Assembly: GCF_041435195.1 (NCBI RefSeq)
Contig: NZ_CP108106.1
Span: 8,817,001 to 8,881,000, forward strand
DNA from: Streptomyces sp. NBC_00224
GTDB taxonomy: Bacteria; Actinomycetota; Actinomycetes; Streptomycetales; Streptomycetaceae
DNA: 64,000 nt
Direction of reading: 5' to 3'
Shown here: piece after piece, positions 1 to 8,486 of the stretch
Numbering within the stretch: the first letter of the stretch is position 1
Layout of the letters: each line of letters opens with the position of its first letter
Notes under the pieces: generated by a model
The model's database searches: none
What the model saw: only the letters and a program-made list of their open reading frames with translations
What the model was told of the DNA's origin: nothing
Program-made: the position numbers and the translations under genes

Positions 1-2
1 TG

Positions 3-140
3 TGGGAGGAAGCCGAGGCTGCGATGCGGTGGTGGCAGAGCGCCGGAGAGCCCGTACGGACTCGCTTCGGCATCACCATCACGTCCACCGATCAGTGGAC
101 ATGGCTGGATACGCCGGACCTGCGCATGACAGCCGGATGA
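3..140 (+). CDS. Protein-isoaspartate-methyltransferase-like protein, C-terminal fragment
   Basis: The left edge cuts this gene; 45 residues remain, read in the frame opening with WEEAEAAMRWW and ending at TGA 138-140. The tail aligns by eye with the last 45 residues of the methyltransferase at 52005-53186: both have an acidic residue-rich start, then A-x-x-WW, then GEP, then a (F/L)G(I/L)T strand and a TWL end. It is therefore probably a second copy of the same family, the PIMT-like enzymes tied to short peptides in Streptomyces. The catalytic domain lies outside the window. Frame and homology are clear; the exact product is inferred. Confidence 0.6.
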   Translation, partial: WEEAEAAMRWWQSAGEPVRTRFGITITSTDQWTWLDTPDLRMTAG

Positions 141-438
141 CGGAACTGCCGACTGCCGGCCACCGGTCTGCGCGGGCAACAACCTCGGCGATTACGACCG
201 TCGCCATGCCCCGAGCCCGCCCCGATCTCCCGCTCAGTCCTGACACCCGCACCTTCTACCGGCTACGTGACACAGCACGAGCACGAGGCGGAACTGGGGG
301 CCGCGATGTCGGATCGATCGACCATGGGCGAGATCCCCGGGGACTCCTCACCCAGCTGATCAACCAGCGAGTGACGCCGGGGACAACCCGCGGACACACA
401 GCGGCTCCCGCTTTTGGGCGCGCCTGCAGCCGTGGGTC
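141..438. other. No gene recognised
   Basis: About 300 bp between the methyltransferase tail and the immunity-like gene. Reading frames here have no plausible start with a ribosome binding site and no recognisable protein. I see no RNA gene or clear hairpin. Confidence 0.5.
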
Positions 439-669
439 TCACAGGGCGATCGGTCGATACGCGAGAGCTGTATCGACCACCTCGTCGGCCGAGAGTTCCC
501 TTTCCGGCGGCCAGAAGATCAGGTCGCTGACGTAGCCGGTCGGGCACGCCAACGCCCGGTCCAGCATCTCCAGCCAACTGTCGGCTTCCGCCTCGGAGAC
601 GAAGTCCGCCTCCATGATCCGCTGTACCAGGGCAACCGCTGCTGTCCTGCTCATCTCCATGGCGCTCAT
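439..669 (-). CDS. Colicin/pyocin-immunity-like small protein
   Basis: Small acidic protein of 76 residues from ATG 669, preceded by an AGGCGGG ribosome binding site. An upstream in-frame GTG at 687 is less likely. The helical N-terminus with LVQRIMEADF, followed by P-x-G-x-x-SDLIFWPP, then ELSADEVVDTALAYR, matches the pattern of the colicin E/pyocin immunity family (P-x-G-x-DLI-(F/Y)-P then S-x-E-x-(I/V) and a final W/YR). Such proteins bind and block nuclease bacteriocins. No toxin gene is visible nearby. It starts 5 nt after the stop of the upstream minus-strand gene, so the two are probably co-translated. Family match is by motif; function as immunity is inferred. Confidence 0.7.
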   Translation of the reverse strand: MSAMEMSRTAAVALVQRIMEADFVSEAEADSWLEMLDRALACPTGYVSDLIFWPPERELSADEVVDTALAYRPIAL

Positions 670-674
670 CCCGC

Positions 675-1118
675 CTACAGGGCCCACCAGCAGTACAGGC
701 GCCGCCCATCGCTGGCACGGTTGGCCAGGCCCGACAGCAGGACCAGCACCTCGTACGCGGTGTCGGCGGTGATTCCGTACGCCTGGAGCTCATCCGTCAC
801 AGCCCACGCGCCGCCGGCTTCGGCCAGCCGCTCGTGCGAGGCTGAGGCCAGAGCCTCCTGCAGGGTGTCGGAGAGGCTGATGATCAACGCGCTCTCGTGA
901 TCGGGCGACGAGAGAATCTGGCCGGCGCGCGGCCGTGCTGATGCTTCGTCGTAGCTGCAGCGGGTGAGGATTGCTTCGAGGGAGGCCATCGTCACGCTCG
1001 GATCAATCCCTTTGAGGGAAATCACGTCGAATCCCGAAGCGTCGGGTCCACCGATCTGATCGAGAACGCCGACAGCCGCTTCGTCATCGGGAGCCGAGAA
1101 GTAGTCACACATAGGCAT
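675..1118 (-). CDS. Conserved Streptomyces protein, function unknown
   Basis: 147 residues starting at ATG 1118 (MPMCDYFSAPDD), with AAGGA about 9 nt upstream. It is acidic and probably cytoplasmic: no signal peptide or membrane segment. Notable runs are GFDVISLKGIDP, CSYDEASARPR and a C-terminal LYCWWAL. I know no function for this family. It sits immediately upstream of the immunity-like gene in the same orientation, with a 5-nt gap, so the pair looks like one transcription unit and may act together. Confidence 0.75.
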   Translation of the reverse strand: MPMCDYFSAPDDEAAVGVLDQIGGPDASGFDVISLKGIDPSVTMASLEAILTRCSYDEASARPRAGQILSSPDHESALIISLSDTLQEALASASHERLAEAGGAWAVTDELQAYGITADTAYEVLVLLSGLANRASDGRRLYCWWAL

Positions 1119-1454
1119 GCAACGATCCTTGCACCCGGCACTGACATTGAGCCGCCAGCAGCAGTGGGTACTCCAAGCGAACCACCATGCACGACGACAT
1201 CGGGCAGTACTTGCCACCACGCACAATCGCCCGACATCCGGCGGCCCTGGGGCGCCTGGAATTCAGGGCCGTCCCCGTCTCACCACATCTGGGGCTTCTC
1301 CCCACCAGGGCAGGGGCTTACCGGTGTATCTACCCGAGGGTGACCAGGGTGACGGGTGTTCGCAGCGGAAGCGGCCAACGCTTGCGGCGGTGACGTACGC
1401 AGCCGGTTCCGCGGTGGGCCTGCGCGGTAGGCACCGAGCCTCGGTCACTCAGCG
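1119..1454. other. Intergenic, no gene recognised
   Basis: Upstream region of the minus-strand pair; it must hold their promoter, but I cannot place one. Frames on both strands look like chance open frames in GC-rich DNA. Confidence 0.45.
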
Positions 1455-1515
1455 CCGCGGCAGGCGGGGCGGGAGCACCCTCGCCGACCGGGTGCTCCCG
1501 CCCCGCCTGCCGCGG
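1455..1515. terminator. Perfect 25-bp inverted repeat, strong hairpin
   Basis: The arms 1455-1479 and 1491-1515 are exactly complementary over 25 bp, with an 11-nt loop (1480-1490). The stem is almost all G:C. There is no U-run, which is usual for Streptomyces terminators. It lies beyond the end of the acetyltransferase gene (minus strand) and before the promoter region of the next minus-strand pair, so it would insulate the two units. Confidence 0.7.
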
Positions 1516-1570
1516 GCTAGGTTCTGTCTCTCCGATCACGCTGGTTGTCTCGTGGCTCCGCCACCACGAT

Positions 1571-1599
1571 GGGCCGTGGAGGCATCGCCTCCACGGCCC
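1571..1599 (-). terminator. Hairpin just after the acetyltransferase gene
   Basis: A perfect 13-bp stem (1571-1583 with 1587-1599) and 3-nt loop begins 7 nt past the stop codon of the minus-strand acetyltransferase gene. This is the position expected of an intrinsic terminator. A second, longer hairpin follows at 1455-1515. Confidence 0.7.
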
Positions 1600-1605
1600 C
1601 GGGGA

Positions 1606-2130
1606 TCATCGCCGTGAGCGGTCCGGACTCGTGATCCTGAACCGGGCCATGTTCTCCGCGTTCTCTTCGGTGGCCCACCGATGGAAGCCGGCCTTCTCCA
1701 GCACGCGGACCGAGGACGGGTTGGACAGTTCCACATCGGCGGACACGGTGTGGACCTCAGGTGCAGTGAGGGCGAACTCTGCCAGGGCCTGGGTGGCCTC
1801 AGGGGCATAGCCCCGGCCGCGGCGGGAGGCCACGATGCCGTATCCGATTTCGAGAACGCCTTCGCTGGGCGGCCAGAACAGGCCGATCGAGCCCACCACC
1901 AAGCCGCTCTCGCGCTCGATGATCAAACGGTGACCATATGCGTCGAGCCAGGCGGGGTGCTGGCCGAAGAGGCCCGCGACCACGCGATCGCCTTCGGCGG
2001 GAAAGTCGCCCGCCCAGTGCGTGGGCCTGGCGTCGTCGAGGACCGCAGTGGCCTCGTTCGTGGTCCAGGGCCGCAGGATCAGGCGCTTGGTAATCACGTC
2101 GGTGTGGGCGGGTGAAGAAGAGGAAGACAC
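1606..2130 (-). CDS. GNAT-family N-acetyltransferase (RimJ/RimL type)
   Basis: 174 residues from GTG 2130, chosen because AGGAGAG lies just upstream and the fold starts right after it (TKRLILRPW). An acetyl-CoA-dependent N-acetyltransferase. Visible features are the N-terminal strand RLILRPWT, the central GSIGLFW, the acetyl-CoA pyrophosphate loop RRGRGYAPEA, and the C-terminal NPSSVRVLEKAGF. These are the hallmarks of the RimJ/RimL branch (Acetyltransf_3). The substrate cannot be told. It is monocistronic, followed by two hairpins. Confidence 0.88.
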   Translation of the reverse strand: MSSSSSPAHTDVITKRLILRPWTTNEATAVLDDARPTHWAGDFPAEGDRVVAGLFGQHPAWLDAYGHRLIIERESGLVVGSIGLFWPPSEGVLEIGYGIVASRRGRGYAPEATQALAEFALTAPEVHTVSADVELSNPSSVRVLEKAGFHRWATEENAENMARFRITSPDRSRR

Positions 2131-2415
2131 GTGTCTCTCCTGGTCGTTGGAACGACCCGGGCCGCGCTCTGCTATTGCGCGGGCCGGACGAGGGCATGCT
2201 GAAGACGGCCGACGGCAGCCATATTCATCAACCTCCCTGTCCCGCTGATCACGTGTCTCTCGCGCCAGCGTGACCGTAACAACTGCTCCGCAGCCTGGGC
2301 AACTCACTGACAAGCCCGCACACGCGCGCGCCCTCGTCACAACGGCGGCCAGACGGCCTGCCGCCGGAAGGATATTCAGCTCCATGACAGCAGCGTCCAG
2401 TGACGCGGTCGAGCC

Positions 2416-3171
2416 TCAGTTGCCAGTCGCTCGGTGGTAGGCCTCACGGATGTCGGCCGGGACCCGCTTGGGGCCAATCCTGTCTACTGTGTAGCCCTGG
2501 GCTTGGGCCCAGCTCCGGATGGTGTCCAGGTCGGGGTCTGCCTGGGTGTTCATGCGCGGGGTCCCCCGGACTGCATAGGCGGGCAGGCGGGCTTCATTGA
2601 GGTAGGCAGGGGAGAGGGAGAGGCCGAACCGTGCCTCGACCACGGCGAGGCTGCGCCGATAGGTGATCTTGTAATGCTCATCCTCCGGCGCGCAGAACGT
2701 ATACCCGTCGGGCGCGAGCACCCCTGCTGCGACGAGCTCGGCCAGCAGCAGATCCGGCTCCGCACCCCAGCGGTGCCTCTCTTCCCTAATTCCGAAACCG
2801 CACACGTACCGGCCATCGCGGGCATAGCGGACGGTGGCAGGTGGACGTTCACCCATCGGTAGGTAATGGATGACTTCCACGCCGTTACGGGAGATCTCCA
2901 CCAGCAGCTCGCCGCCGGTGGAGTCGCCGTACTCCAGGGCGAACGACCAGCCAGCGCACGCCCCGACCCGCACCACGCCGTCGCCGTCCCCGTCCGGCCG
3001 GTATCCGATCATGCCGAGTTCATTGACCTCGGCGTCGGTGATCGGTTTGCTCGCCGCATCCGCAGCACCGCCCATCCGCACCGCCAGCTCCCGCGGGGAA
3101 ATCCCGCGCGCGAACACGACACTGGACATCCAATCGTCCAGGTCGACCAGCCACTGAATACCGTCCTCCAT
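2416..3171 (-). CDS. DUF6461-like protein with Lsr2-like C-terminal DNA-binding tail
   Basis: 251 residues from ATG 3171, with a G-rich site (AGGGGGCGG) about 10 nt upstream. Residues ~1-180 resemble the DUF6461 family (W-L-x-DLD near the start, ARGISPRELAVRMGG, GWSFALEYG, YVCGFGIREE, RWG-x-x-PD-L). The last ~38 residues (TIRSWAQAQGYTVDRIG to PADIREAYHRA) resemble the Lsr2 C-terminal domain (I-R-x-WA-x-x-x-GY then (V/I)PA-x-(I/V)-x-EAY), which binds the minor groove of AT-rich DNA. The Lsr2 R-G-R clamp is replaced by GPKR here. The fusion suggests a DNA-tethered accessory protein; function unknown. Confidence 0.7.
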   Translation of the reverse strand: MEDGIQWLVDLDDWMSSVVFARGISPRELAVRMGGAADAASKPITDAEVNELGMIGYRPDGDGDGVVRVGACAGWSFALEYGDSTGGELLVEISRNGVEVIHYLPMGERPPATVRYARDGRYVCGFGIREERHRWGAEPDLLLAELVAAGVLAPDGYTFCAPEDEHYKITYRRSLAVVEARFGLSLSPAYLNEARLPAYAVRGTPRMNTQADPDLDTIRSWAQAQGYTVDRIGPKRVPADIREAYHRATGN

Positions 3172-3642
3172 GACAACACCGCCCCCTGCCCGCTCAGCCA
3201 CCTGTTGCTTCCAGCCTCGACCCTAACCGCGCCCACTGACAGGCCAGTTGGTTCAAGGCGGTGCCGCTCCCAGCAAAGCAACCGTCACACTGGCGGCGGT
3301 GGCGTGCTTCCGGTCCAGCCAGGGTGCAGATACCACGTAGCCAGGGCCTGGAGACATTCTTGGAGGCGCCTGTTGGCCAAGCCGAAAGACGGGTCCTGGG
3401 AGTTGGCGGGAGCCCTCCGGCTTGTTCTTCTCAGGGAGATGGTGGAGAAAACGAGAGGATGTTGGCGGGTACGGCCGTTATCGTCAGAGCACGCCGATCT
3501 CCGGCAGCGGCATCTGGGGGTCGCCGCGCCCGGGTACGAGGGCCCACCGGCGCGGGCTGCGTGCCATGGGGAACCAGGGACCGCCCCGTCCGCGCAACCA
3601 TCAGCACCGCCCAGGGCGGCAGGATGACGGAAGGTGACGGCT
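3172..3642. other. Intergenic between divergent genes, no gene recognised
   Basis: About 470 bp separating the DUF6461-like gene (minus) from the HAD gene (plus). Both promoters must lie here. No protein family was recognised in any frame, and no RNA gene or strong hairpin was seen. Confidence 0.45.
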
Positions 3643-4248
3643 GTGGACGGTTCATCTGGCAGTCTGCTGTGCTTCCTCGACGTCGACGGGCCACTCAACC
3701 CCTATGCGGCCAAGCCCCACCGGCGCCCCGCCGGGTACACCACCCACCGGGTGATGCCGCCGAGCTGGGAGTTGAGGCAGACGCACAAGCCTCCCGGGCG
3801 CCGCAAGCCTTTGCGGGTATGGCTCAACCCCGACCACGGACCCGCTCTCCTGGCACTCGCCGACCGCTACACCCTCATCTGGGCAACAACCTGGAGGGAT
3901 GAGGCCAACGACTTCATCAGCCCGGTGCTGGGCCTGCCCATCCTCCCGTACATCGATTTCAGCGACGCGGCGGAGGCCCGGTCACGGCCTGACGGGCTGC
4001 ACTGGAAGACAGAACCTCTGGTGGCCTACGCCAACGGGAAGGCCTTCGCATGGGCGGACGACGAAATCACCAGTCAGGACCAGGCTTATGTCGCCTCCCA
4101 CCACGCCGGACCCGCCCTGCTGCGCCGGGTCGACCCGCAGATCGGGCTGCTGGACGGCGACTTCGCCGCGCTCAAGGCCTTCGCGGCAGTGGCCGGCGCA
4201 GCGGCAGGGACGGGAGACCAGGAGATGCCGCCCAGTTTGACGGCCTGA
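3643..4248 (+). CDS. HAD-like phosphatase-domain protein
   Basis: 201 residues from GTG 3643, which has GGAAGG 8 nt upstream; GTG 3634 would add three residues. HAD-fold signature: motif I FLDVDGPLNP near the N-terminus, a T-T-W motif II region (LIWATTWRDEAN), and an acidic FAWADDEI motif IV. The overall pattern, with a short cap and WATTW, is that of the HAD domain first named in RNA-repair 'Swiss army knife' proteins and also found alone in many Streptomyces. Substrate unknown. It converges on the YcxB-like gene. Confidence 0.78.
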   Translation: MDGSSGSLLCFLDVDGPLNPYAAKPHRRPAGYTTHRVMPPSWELRQTHKPPGRRKPLRVWLNPDHGPALLALADRYTLIWATTWRDEANDFISPVLGLPILPYIDFSDAAEARSRPDGLHWKTEPLVAYANGKAFAWADDEITSQDQAYVASHHAGPALLRRVDPQIGLLDGDFAALKAFAAVAGAAAGTGDQEMPPSLTA

Positions 4249-4364
4249 CGGATTCCTGAGCCGATCTTGCCTGCAGTCCGTCGGCCGACGAACCGCGGCC
4301 TTGGCAGTGAAATACGGTGGCCCCTGGAGACGGTTGCCGGGTAGCGGGGTGGGGGCGCCGCCGC

Positions 4365-4916
4365 TCAGCGGGCAGACGTAGCGGCGGCTGGGGGCAGCTG
4401 CTGGTGGAGGATCTGCCGCAGCCGGTCGGCGTCGCCGGGCTCGTGAAATGCCCGCTTGGGCAGGAGGGTCATGCACTTCTGGTCGGCGCTGAGCAGCACG
4501 AACAGGTTCGGTGTCTCCACGTAGCGGGAGAACATGGCCCAGGCGGTCCACTGGCGTTCGTGCTGGGTCGCGGCCGTCACTCCCCAGCCATCCACGGTGA
4601 TGTAGCGCTGTCCTTGGGCCTGGCCGTGCTGGTGAGCCTGCCGGGCCCGCATGCGTGGCACGATCACCAGGAAGAACGTCAGGAGTGTGGAGCCGAACAT
4701 CAGCGGGCCCAAGTCCACTTCGCTGCCCGGGTGGTCGACCCGCAGGCCCAGCGCGAGGAGCACCAGCCCCATCCCGGTAACGGCCCACTGGCTGCGCCGG
4801 CCAGCGGGAGAGGCTTTCATCAGGACGCGCATCGCCTCCTGGAACTCCGCGGCCGTCGCCTGGTAGGCCACATGGACGGGCGCGACCGTGCCCAGCTGAG
4901 CATTATCGGTACTCAA
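4365..4916 (-). CDS. YcxB-like membrane protein
   Basis: 183 residues. The start appears to be TTG 4916, supported by AGGAGA 7 nt upstream; no ATG or GTG fits better. N-terminal VHVAYQATAAEFQEAM, then two adjacent hydrophobic segments (~46-60 and ~72-87), then a soluble domain with ITVDGWGV, W-x-x-W-AMFSRYVETPNLFVLL and LPKRAF. This layout (two TM helices, then a beta domain ending in P-K-R-x-F) is that of the YcxB-like family. No function is known. Confidence 0.78.
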   Translation of the reverse strand: MSTDNAQLGTVAPVHVAYQATAAEFQEAMRVLMKASPAGRRSQWAVTGMGLVLLALGLRVDHPGSEVDLGPLMFGSTLLTFFLVIVPRMRARQAHQHGQAQGQRYITVDGWGVTAATQHERQWTAWAMFSRYVETPNLFVLLSADQKCMTLLPKRAFHEPGDADRLRQILHQQLPPAAATSAR

Positions 4917-5143
4917 GGTTTGTCTCCTGGCTTGATGGATCGCCAGCGAGCCGAGCCGGAGCGTGCTTTCTGCCGATGTTCCGGACCATTATGCGCGGCT
5001 CTTCGGCGGCCGCGATCGCCGCGAGGCGGTCCTTGGCCTCTTCGGGGACGGACAATGGCGCCAGGCATCATCATGCTTCTTCCCGCCCCACCAGGGCCGC
5101 CGCGGCCCGTTCTGAAGCACGGCCGAGTTGCCGGGGCGGTGGG

Positions 5144-5869
5144 TCACTTCTTGCGGGGGACGGTGAAGTAGTACCCGTTGGAGGCCGATGAGCTGAGGTA
5201 GAGGGCCAGGACGGTGCCGTAGCGGGCCCGCGCGGTCGCCACACTCATCGGGGCTTGGGGGGTGATCGAGCAGCGCTCGTAGATTTCGTCCTTGGGCGGG
5301 AAGCACGGGAGGGGTTCCTCGACCTGGCTCGGGAGCGGATCTGGCCGGTCCCATTCGATCCGTATTACTGCGGCTTCGAGGCCAGGCCAGCTCATCAGGG
5401 AGCCGTCGGGCATCCGTCCGTGTGCACGCTGGAAGTCGAGTGCGTACCTCACGCTGCTGGCCGCGACGGGCAGGTCGGCTGCTTCGAAGCGGGTGAGGAC
5501 ATCAGTGATGTCCCCCCGGACACCGAAGTAAGCATCAACCTCCATGCGGCACTCGAGGACGTACGGAGACGGATTGTTCTCGAAAACCGAGCGCTTGGCA
5601 GGCCTGGCGCAGGAGTCACGGAAGCGCGTGAGCACGTGCTCCAGGCCCTCGACAGCGGTCAGGCGCGCGAGCACGGCACGCATCCCTTGCTCCTCCACTG
5701 CTCTGCGGGACGCGGCCTGCGGCGACGTGTCCTGCGTCCGCAGGTCCTTTGCTGCCGGCTCACGCGAGCACGCCGCCGTCAGCCCCACCAGAGGGAACGC
5801 CACCAGTAGCCCGCCCGCTCGGGCGCACCACCGGCAACCTTGGCGCCACCGAGCCGCGATGCTCTCCAT
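5144..5869 (-). CDS. Predicted lipoprotein, function unknown
   Basis: 241 residues from ATG 5869, with GGAGG 8-9 nt upstream. The N-terminus is a lipoprotein signal: basic MESIAARWRQGCRW, a hydrophobic stretch (GGLLVAFPLVGL) and a lipobox LTAAC, so it should be anchored outside the membrane. The mature part is soluble with several Cys. No recognised domain. Single gene; the downstream 226 bp before the YcxB-like gene hold nothing I can name. Confidence 0.75.
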   Translation of the reverse strand: MESIAARWRQGCRWCARAGGLLVAFPLVGLTAACSREPAAKDLRTQDTSPQAASRRAVEEQGMRAVLARLTAVEGLEHVLTRFRDSCARPAKRSVFENNPSPYVLECRMEVDAYFGVRGDITDVLTRFEAADLPVAASSVRYALDFQRAHGRMPDGSLMSWPGLEAAVIRIEWDRPDPLPSQVEEPLPCFPPKDEIYERCSITPQAPMSVATARARYGTVLALYLSSSASNGYYFTVPRKK

Positions 5870-6438
5870 GTCCGCACCTCCGCCCCCACCGTGAGGGAAG
5901 GCGGGGGCTCGCACATGAGTACGCATTCTCAGGTGCTGCCCGGCAGCTGGGCGGCGCTGCGGCGCAGTGTGTCGGACGGTCCAACTCCCCATCGGCTGCA
6001 CGCGGACCCGGCCCAAGGCGTTGACCTCCCTTCATCCTGTCGGGTGCGGTGGTGCGGGCGACCGCAGCGAGCGAAACCAACGGACGGGGTGACCGTCGGG
6101 GCCGTCGGTGAGCCAGGAACCAACGCCCAGGGGCACCAGCTCGTACGGGTTAGACAACGATGAACATCAAGAGCGCTACATAACTGGTGCTGAGTGAACG
6201 GGACGAGCCATGGAGGCCATCGTCACGGCGGAGCAGATCCGCTCCCTGTGCAACAGTCCGGAACCAGGGCGTCATCGACTGCGGCGAGGACTTCGAGCCC
6301 GTCGCCAAAGGGGCTGTTCACGAGTGGGCCTGGGCTGGGGGAATGGAGGGCCGTGCAGATCGTTTCCCGCGAGCGTGCTGATCGCTTCCCGTGATTCAGG
6401 CGGGCGGGTGCGGCCAGGACGGTGTGGATGATGGTCCG
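5870..6438. other. Intergenic, no intact gene
   Basis: About 570 bp between divergent genes. A short frame starting near 6210 (MEAIVTAEQIRSL) and a continuation in another frame (GVIDCGEDFEPVAKGAVHEW) could be a frameshifted remnant, but I cannot identify it. Confidence 0.4.
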
Positions 6439-6927
6439 GTGACGAGCATCAGCGATGACCACGTGAAGGTCTGCTTCCGGATGCAAATAGATGAGGACGG
6501 CTGGCCGCCGTCGAGCGTGGAGAGCCTGTGGGCGGTGGACCTTGGCGATGGCACGGTGCGGCTGGACAATACGCCTTGGTTCGTACGCGGGGTCGCCAGC
6601 GGCGACGTCATCCGTGTGGAGGCCGACGATGAAGGCGTCCGTTGGGCTGGCGAGACGGTGCGGGCGTCGGAGAACTGCACGATCCGGTTGATCGTGCTGA
6701 AGGACGGCGGCTCGGCTGCTGCCCGGCAGAGTGTGCTCGAGATCTTCCACAAGCTCGGGACGACCGGTGAGGGGATCGAGCAGTTCCGGATGGTTGCGCT
6801 GGATGTTCCGCCGGACGCGGACCTGCCGCGGATCCGCAAGCTCCTGGAGCACGGTGAGGCCAAGGGGTGGTGGCACTGGGAGGAGGGCTGCGTCACCGCA
6901 GCGTGGGAGGCCACAGCCGCTCGGTGA
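6439..6927 (+). CDS. DUF4265 family protein
   Basis: 162 residues if started at GTG 6439; GTG 6424 is an alternative with AGGACGG nearby. It opens with a DHVKVCFRMQIDEDGWPP strand and WPPSSVESLWA, followed by RLDNTPWFVRGVASGDVI and a later glycine/tryptophan-rich GWWHWEEG. These runs match DUF4265, a small all-soluble family common in actinomycetes and defence or toxin neighbourhoods, with no proven function. Converges on the DUF4240 gene. Confidence 0.75.
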   Translation: MTSISDDHVKVCFRMQIDEDGWPPSSVESLWAVDLGDGTVRLDNTPWFVRGVASGDVIRVEADDEGVRWAGETVRASENCTIRLIVLKDGGSAAARQSVLEIFHKLGTTGEGIEQFRMVALDVPPDADLPRIRKLLEHGEAKGWWHWEEGCVTAAWEATAAR

Positions 6928-7068
6928 CGTGTGGGTGCTGGCTGGTTGCGCGGGAAGTGTCTGTGTCGGCCCCCGAGGCGTGTTCACGGCCTGTGGAGGT
7001 GACGGACAGTGATGTCCGGGCGTCTCGCTCTCTGCTGTTTGACCTCGTCTTGTGACTGCGAGCTTCCG

Positions 7069-7605
7069 TTACTCCAGATAGAGAGCTGCCAAGCGGGGCA
7101 GTCGGCGAGTCATTTCGTCGTGGTCATCGAAATCGAAGTTCCAGGTGGGGTCCAGCTCCCGGTAGCGGATGATGGGTGGGCTCGCGGGGAGCTGATCACC
7201 GGTCGCCGAGATGTGTGTGTTCCAGGCGATACCCAGCATGTCCTCGCCCTCCAGGTCGACGCTGTCGGCTGCGGAGGCTTGAACGATGGGCAGTTCTGCC
7301 AGGGCATCGGGATCAGCGACTACGCGCTCGAAGACTTCACGGCCCTGAGCGATCAGCCAGCCGCGGAAGTAGTCGAAGCCGTCGTCAGAGCACCCGCCGT
7401 TGGCAACGTAAGCAGCGGCCCACAGAGGATTGGTGTAGGAGTCAACCATCAGGTCCCACAGCGCCTGCTCAGCTGCGAGGATCTCCTCGGCCGGCCGGGA
7501 GGCCAGCAGCGAGGCCGCCTCGCGAGCGACCGCTTCGCCGTCGTTCGGATTGGTCGCCTGATTGCGGGCCGCCTCAATGAGCTGCCAGAACTGCTGCTTG
7601 TTCAT
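7069..7605 (-). CDS. DUF4240 family protein
   Basis: 178 residues from ATG 7605. It has N-terminal FWQLIEAAR, then LWAAAYVANGGCSDDGFDYF and RGWLIAQGREVFERV, the characteristic core of DUF4240. The family is cytoplasmic and uncharacterised, sometimes annotated as a molybdate-metabolism regulator-like protein. Convergent with the DUF4265 gene; both are small stand-alone units. Confidence 0.85.
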   Translation of the reverse strand: MNKQQFWQLIEAARNQATNPNDGEAVAREAASLLASRPAEEILAAEQALWDLMVDSYTNPLWAAAYVANGGCSDDGFDYFRGWLIAQGREVFERVVADPDALAELPIVQASAADSVDLEGEDMLGIAWNTHISATGDQLPASPPIIRYRELDPTWNFDFDDHDEMTRRLPRLAALYLE

Positions 7606-7662
7606 GGAGGCAGAGCCTGCCAGCTGGTACTGACATCGGGCTGGTCGCGGGAGCTTGGCCCA

Positions 7663-8250
7663 TCAGAGCAGCCACGTTGCTCCCGTCAGCGTGTGTGGTC
7701 GCCGGGTGCATATCGGCCTCCAGGCTCCTCCTGCTTCGGTGACCAGGCGAGTGGCTGTCTTGTCGTGGTAGCCGAGGGCCTTCGCGATGACGGGGGCCGG
7801 GGTCTGGAGGACGAGTTGGCGGATCGCGGAGGTCCGGCCGCGTTGCGGTGGAACGCCGATCTCTCGCAGGTGGACTTGGAGGCTCACCGGGTTCATCGGC
7901 TGTCCGGGCTGGCGACCAGGGAAGAGCCACTGTGAGCTTCTGCTGCTGGCGTAGGGCAGGTGCTGGCAGGACTGGATGTAAGCCCGCATGAGGTCAGCGA
8001 CGGGCCCTGGCAGCGGGGACGGCGGATCTCCCAATCGGACGGCGACGGTGGCCCCGCCGTCGAGGACGTCGTCGACCCTGAGGCGGACGATGCGGGTGAC
8101 GGGTTGCGCGTAGAGGAGAACCAGCGCCGCGGCACCCCGGGCTCGCAGGGGCAGGGAGTCGTCGTTGAGAGCCCGCCGGAGAAGGGCGAGTGGCGGTGCT
8201 GGTGCAGCGGCGGTGCGGTGAAGCCCTGCGGGTGGAGGTCTGGCCTTCGA
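7663..8250 (-). pseudogene. Tyrosine-recombinase-like remnant (C-terminal half)
   Basis: An open frame without a start codon reads [66 protein letters not shown], and RQLVLQTPAPVIAKALGYHDKTATRL. This is the layout of the Streptomyces recombinase-like family: a variant of the first arginine box, a P-G-P-V-A-D spacer, and an A-L-G-(Y/F)-H box near the C-terminus. The N-terminal half is absent or out of frame past ~8250 (traces reach 8356 in another frame). No catalytic tyrosine is evident. Treated as a decayed gene. Confidence 0.65.
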
Positions 8251-8486
8251 GGGCGAGATGGCGATCGACCGGCTGATCGCGCGGCGTGAGGTGCACCTGG
8301 AGCAGGCGGGGCAGCAGCCGGGCGGTGCCAGCGTCCCAGTAGACGGGCTCCATCACGAAGTCCTCGCGGCCGGCGCCGCGGCGGCACGGTGCGCTGCTGT
8401 GGGCCCGGGGAGAAATATTCGCGGGGACGACGCGCTCCCACCCCGCTCCTGGATAGCCTCAGACCCCCGACAGACAAGGACACTCC

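Noticed and set aside
6187..6381. Short frames suggesting a frameshifted small protein (MEAIVTAEQ ... VIDCGEDFEP)
   Set aside because: No family recognised, no good ribosome binding site, and joining the frames requires an assumed indel; not enough to call a pseudogene.
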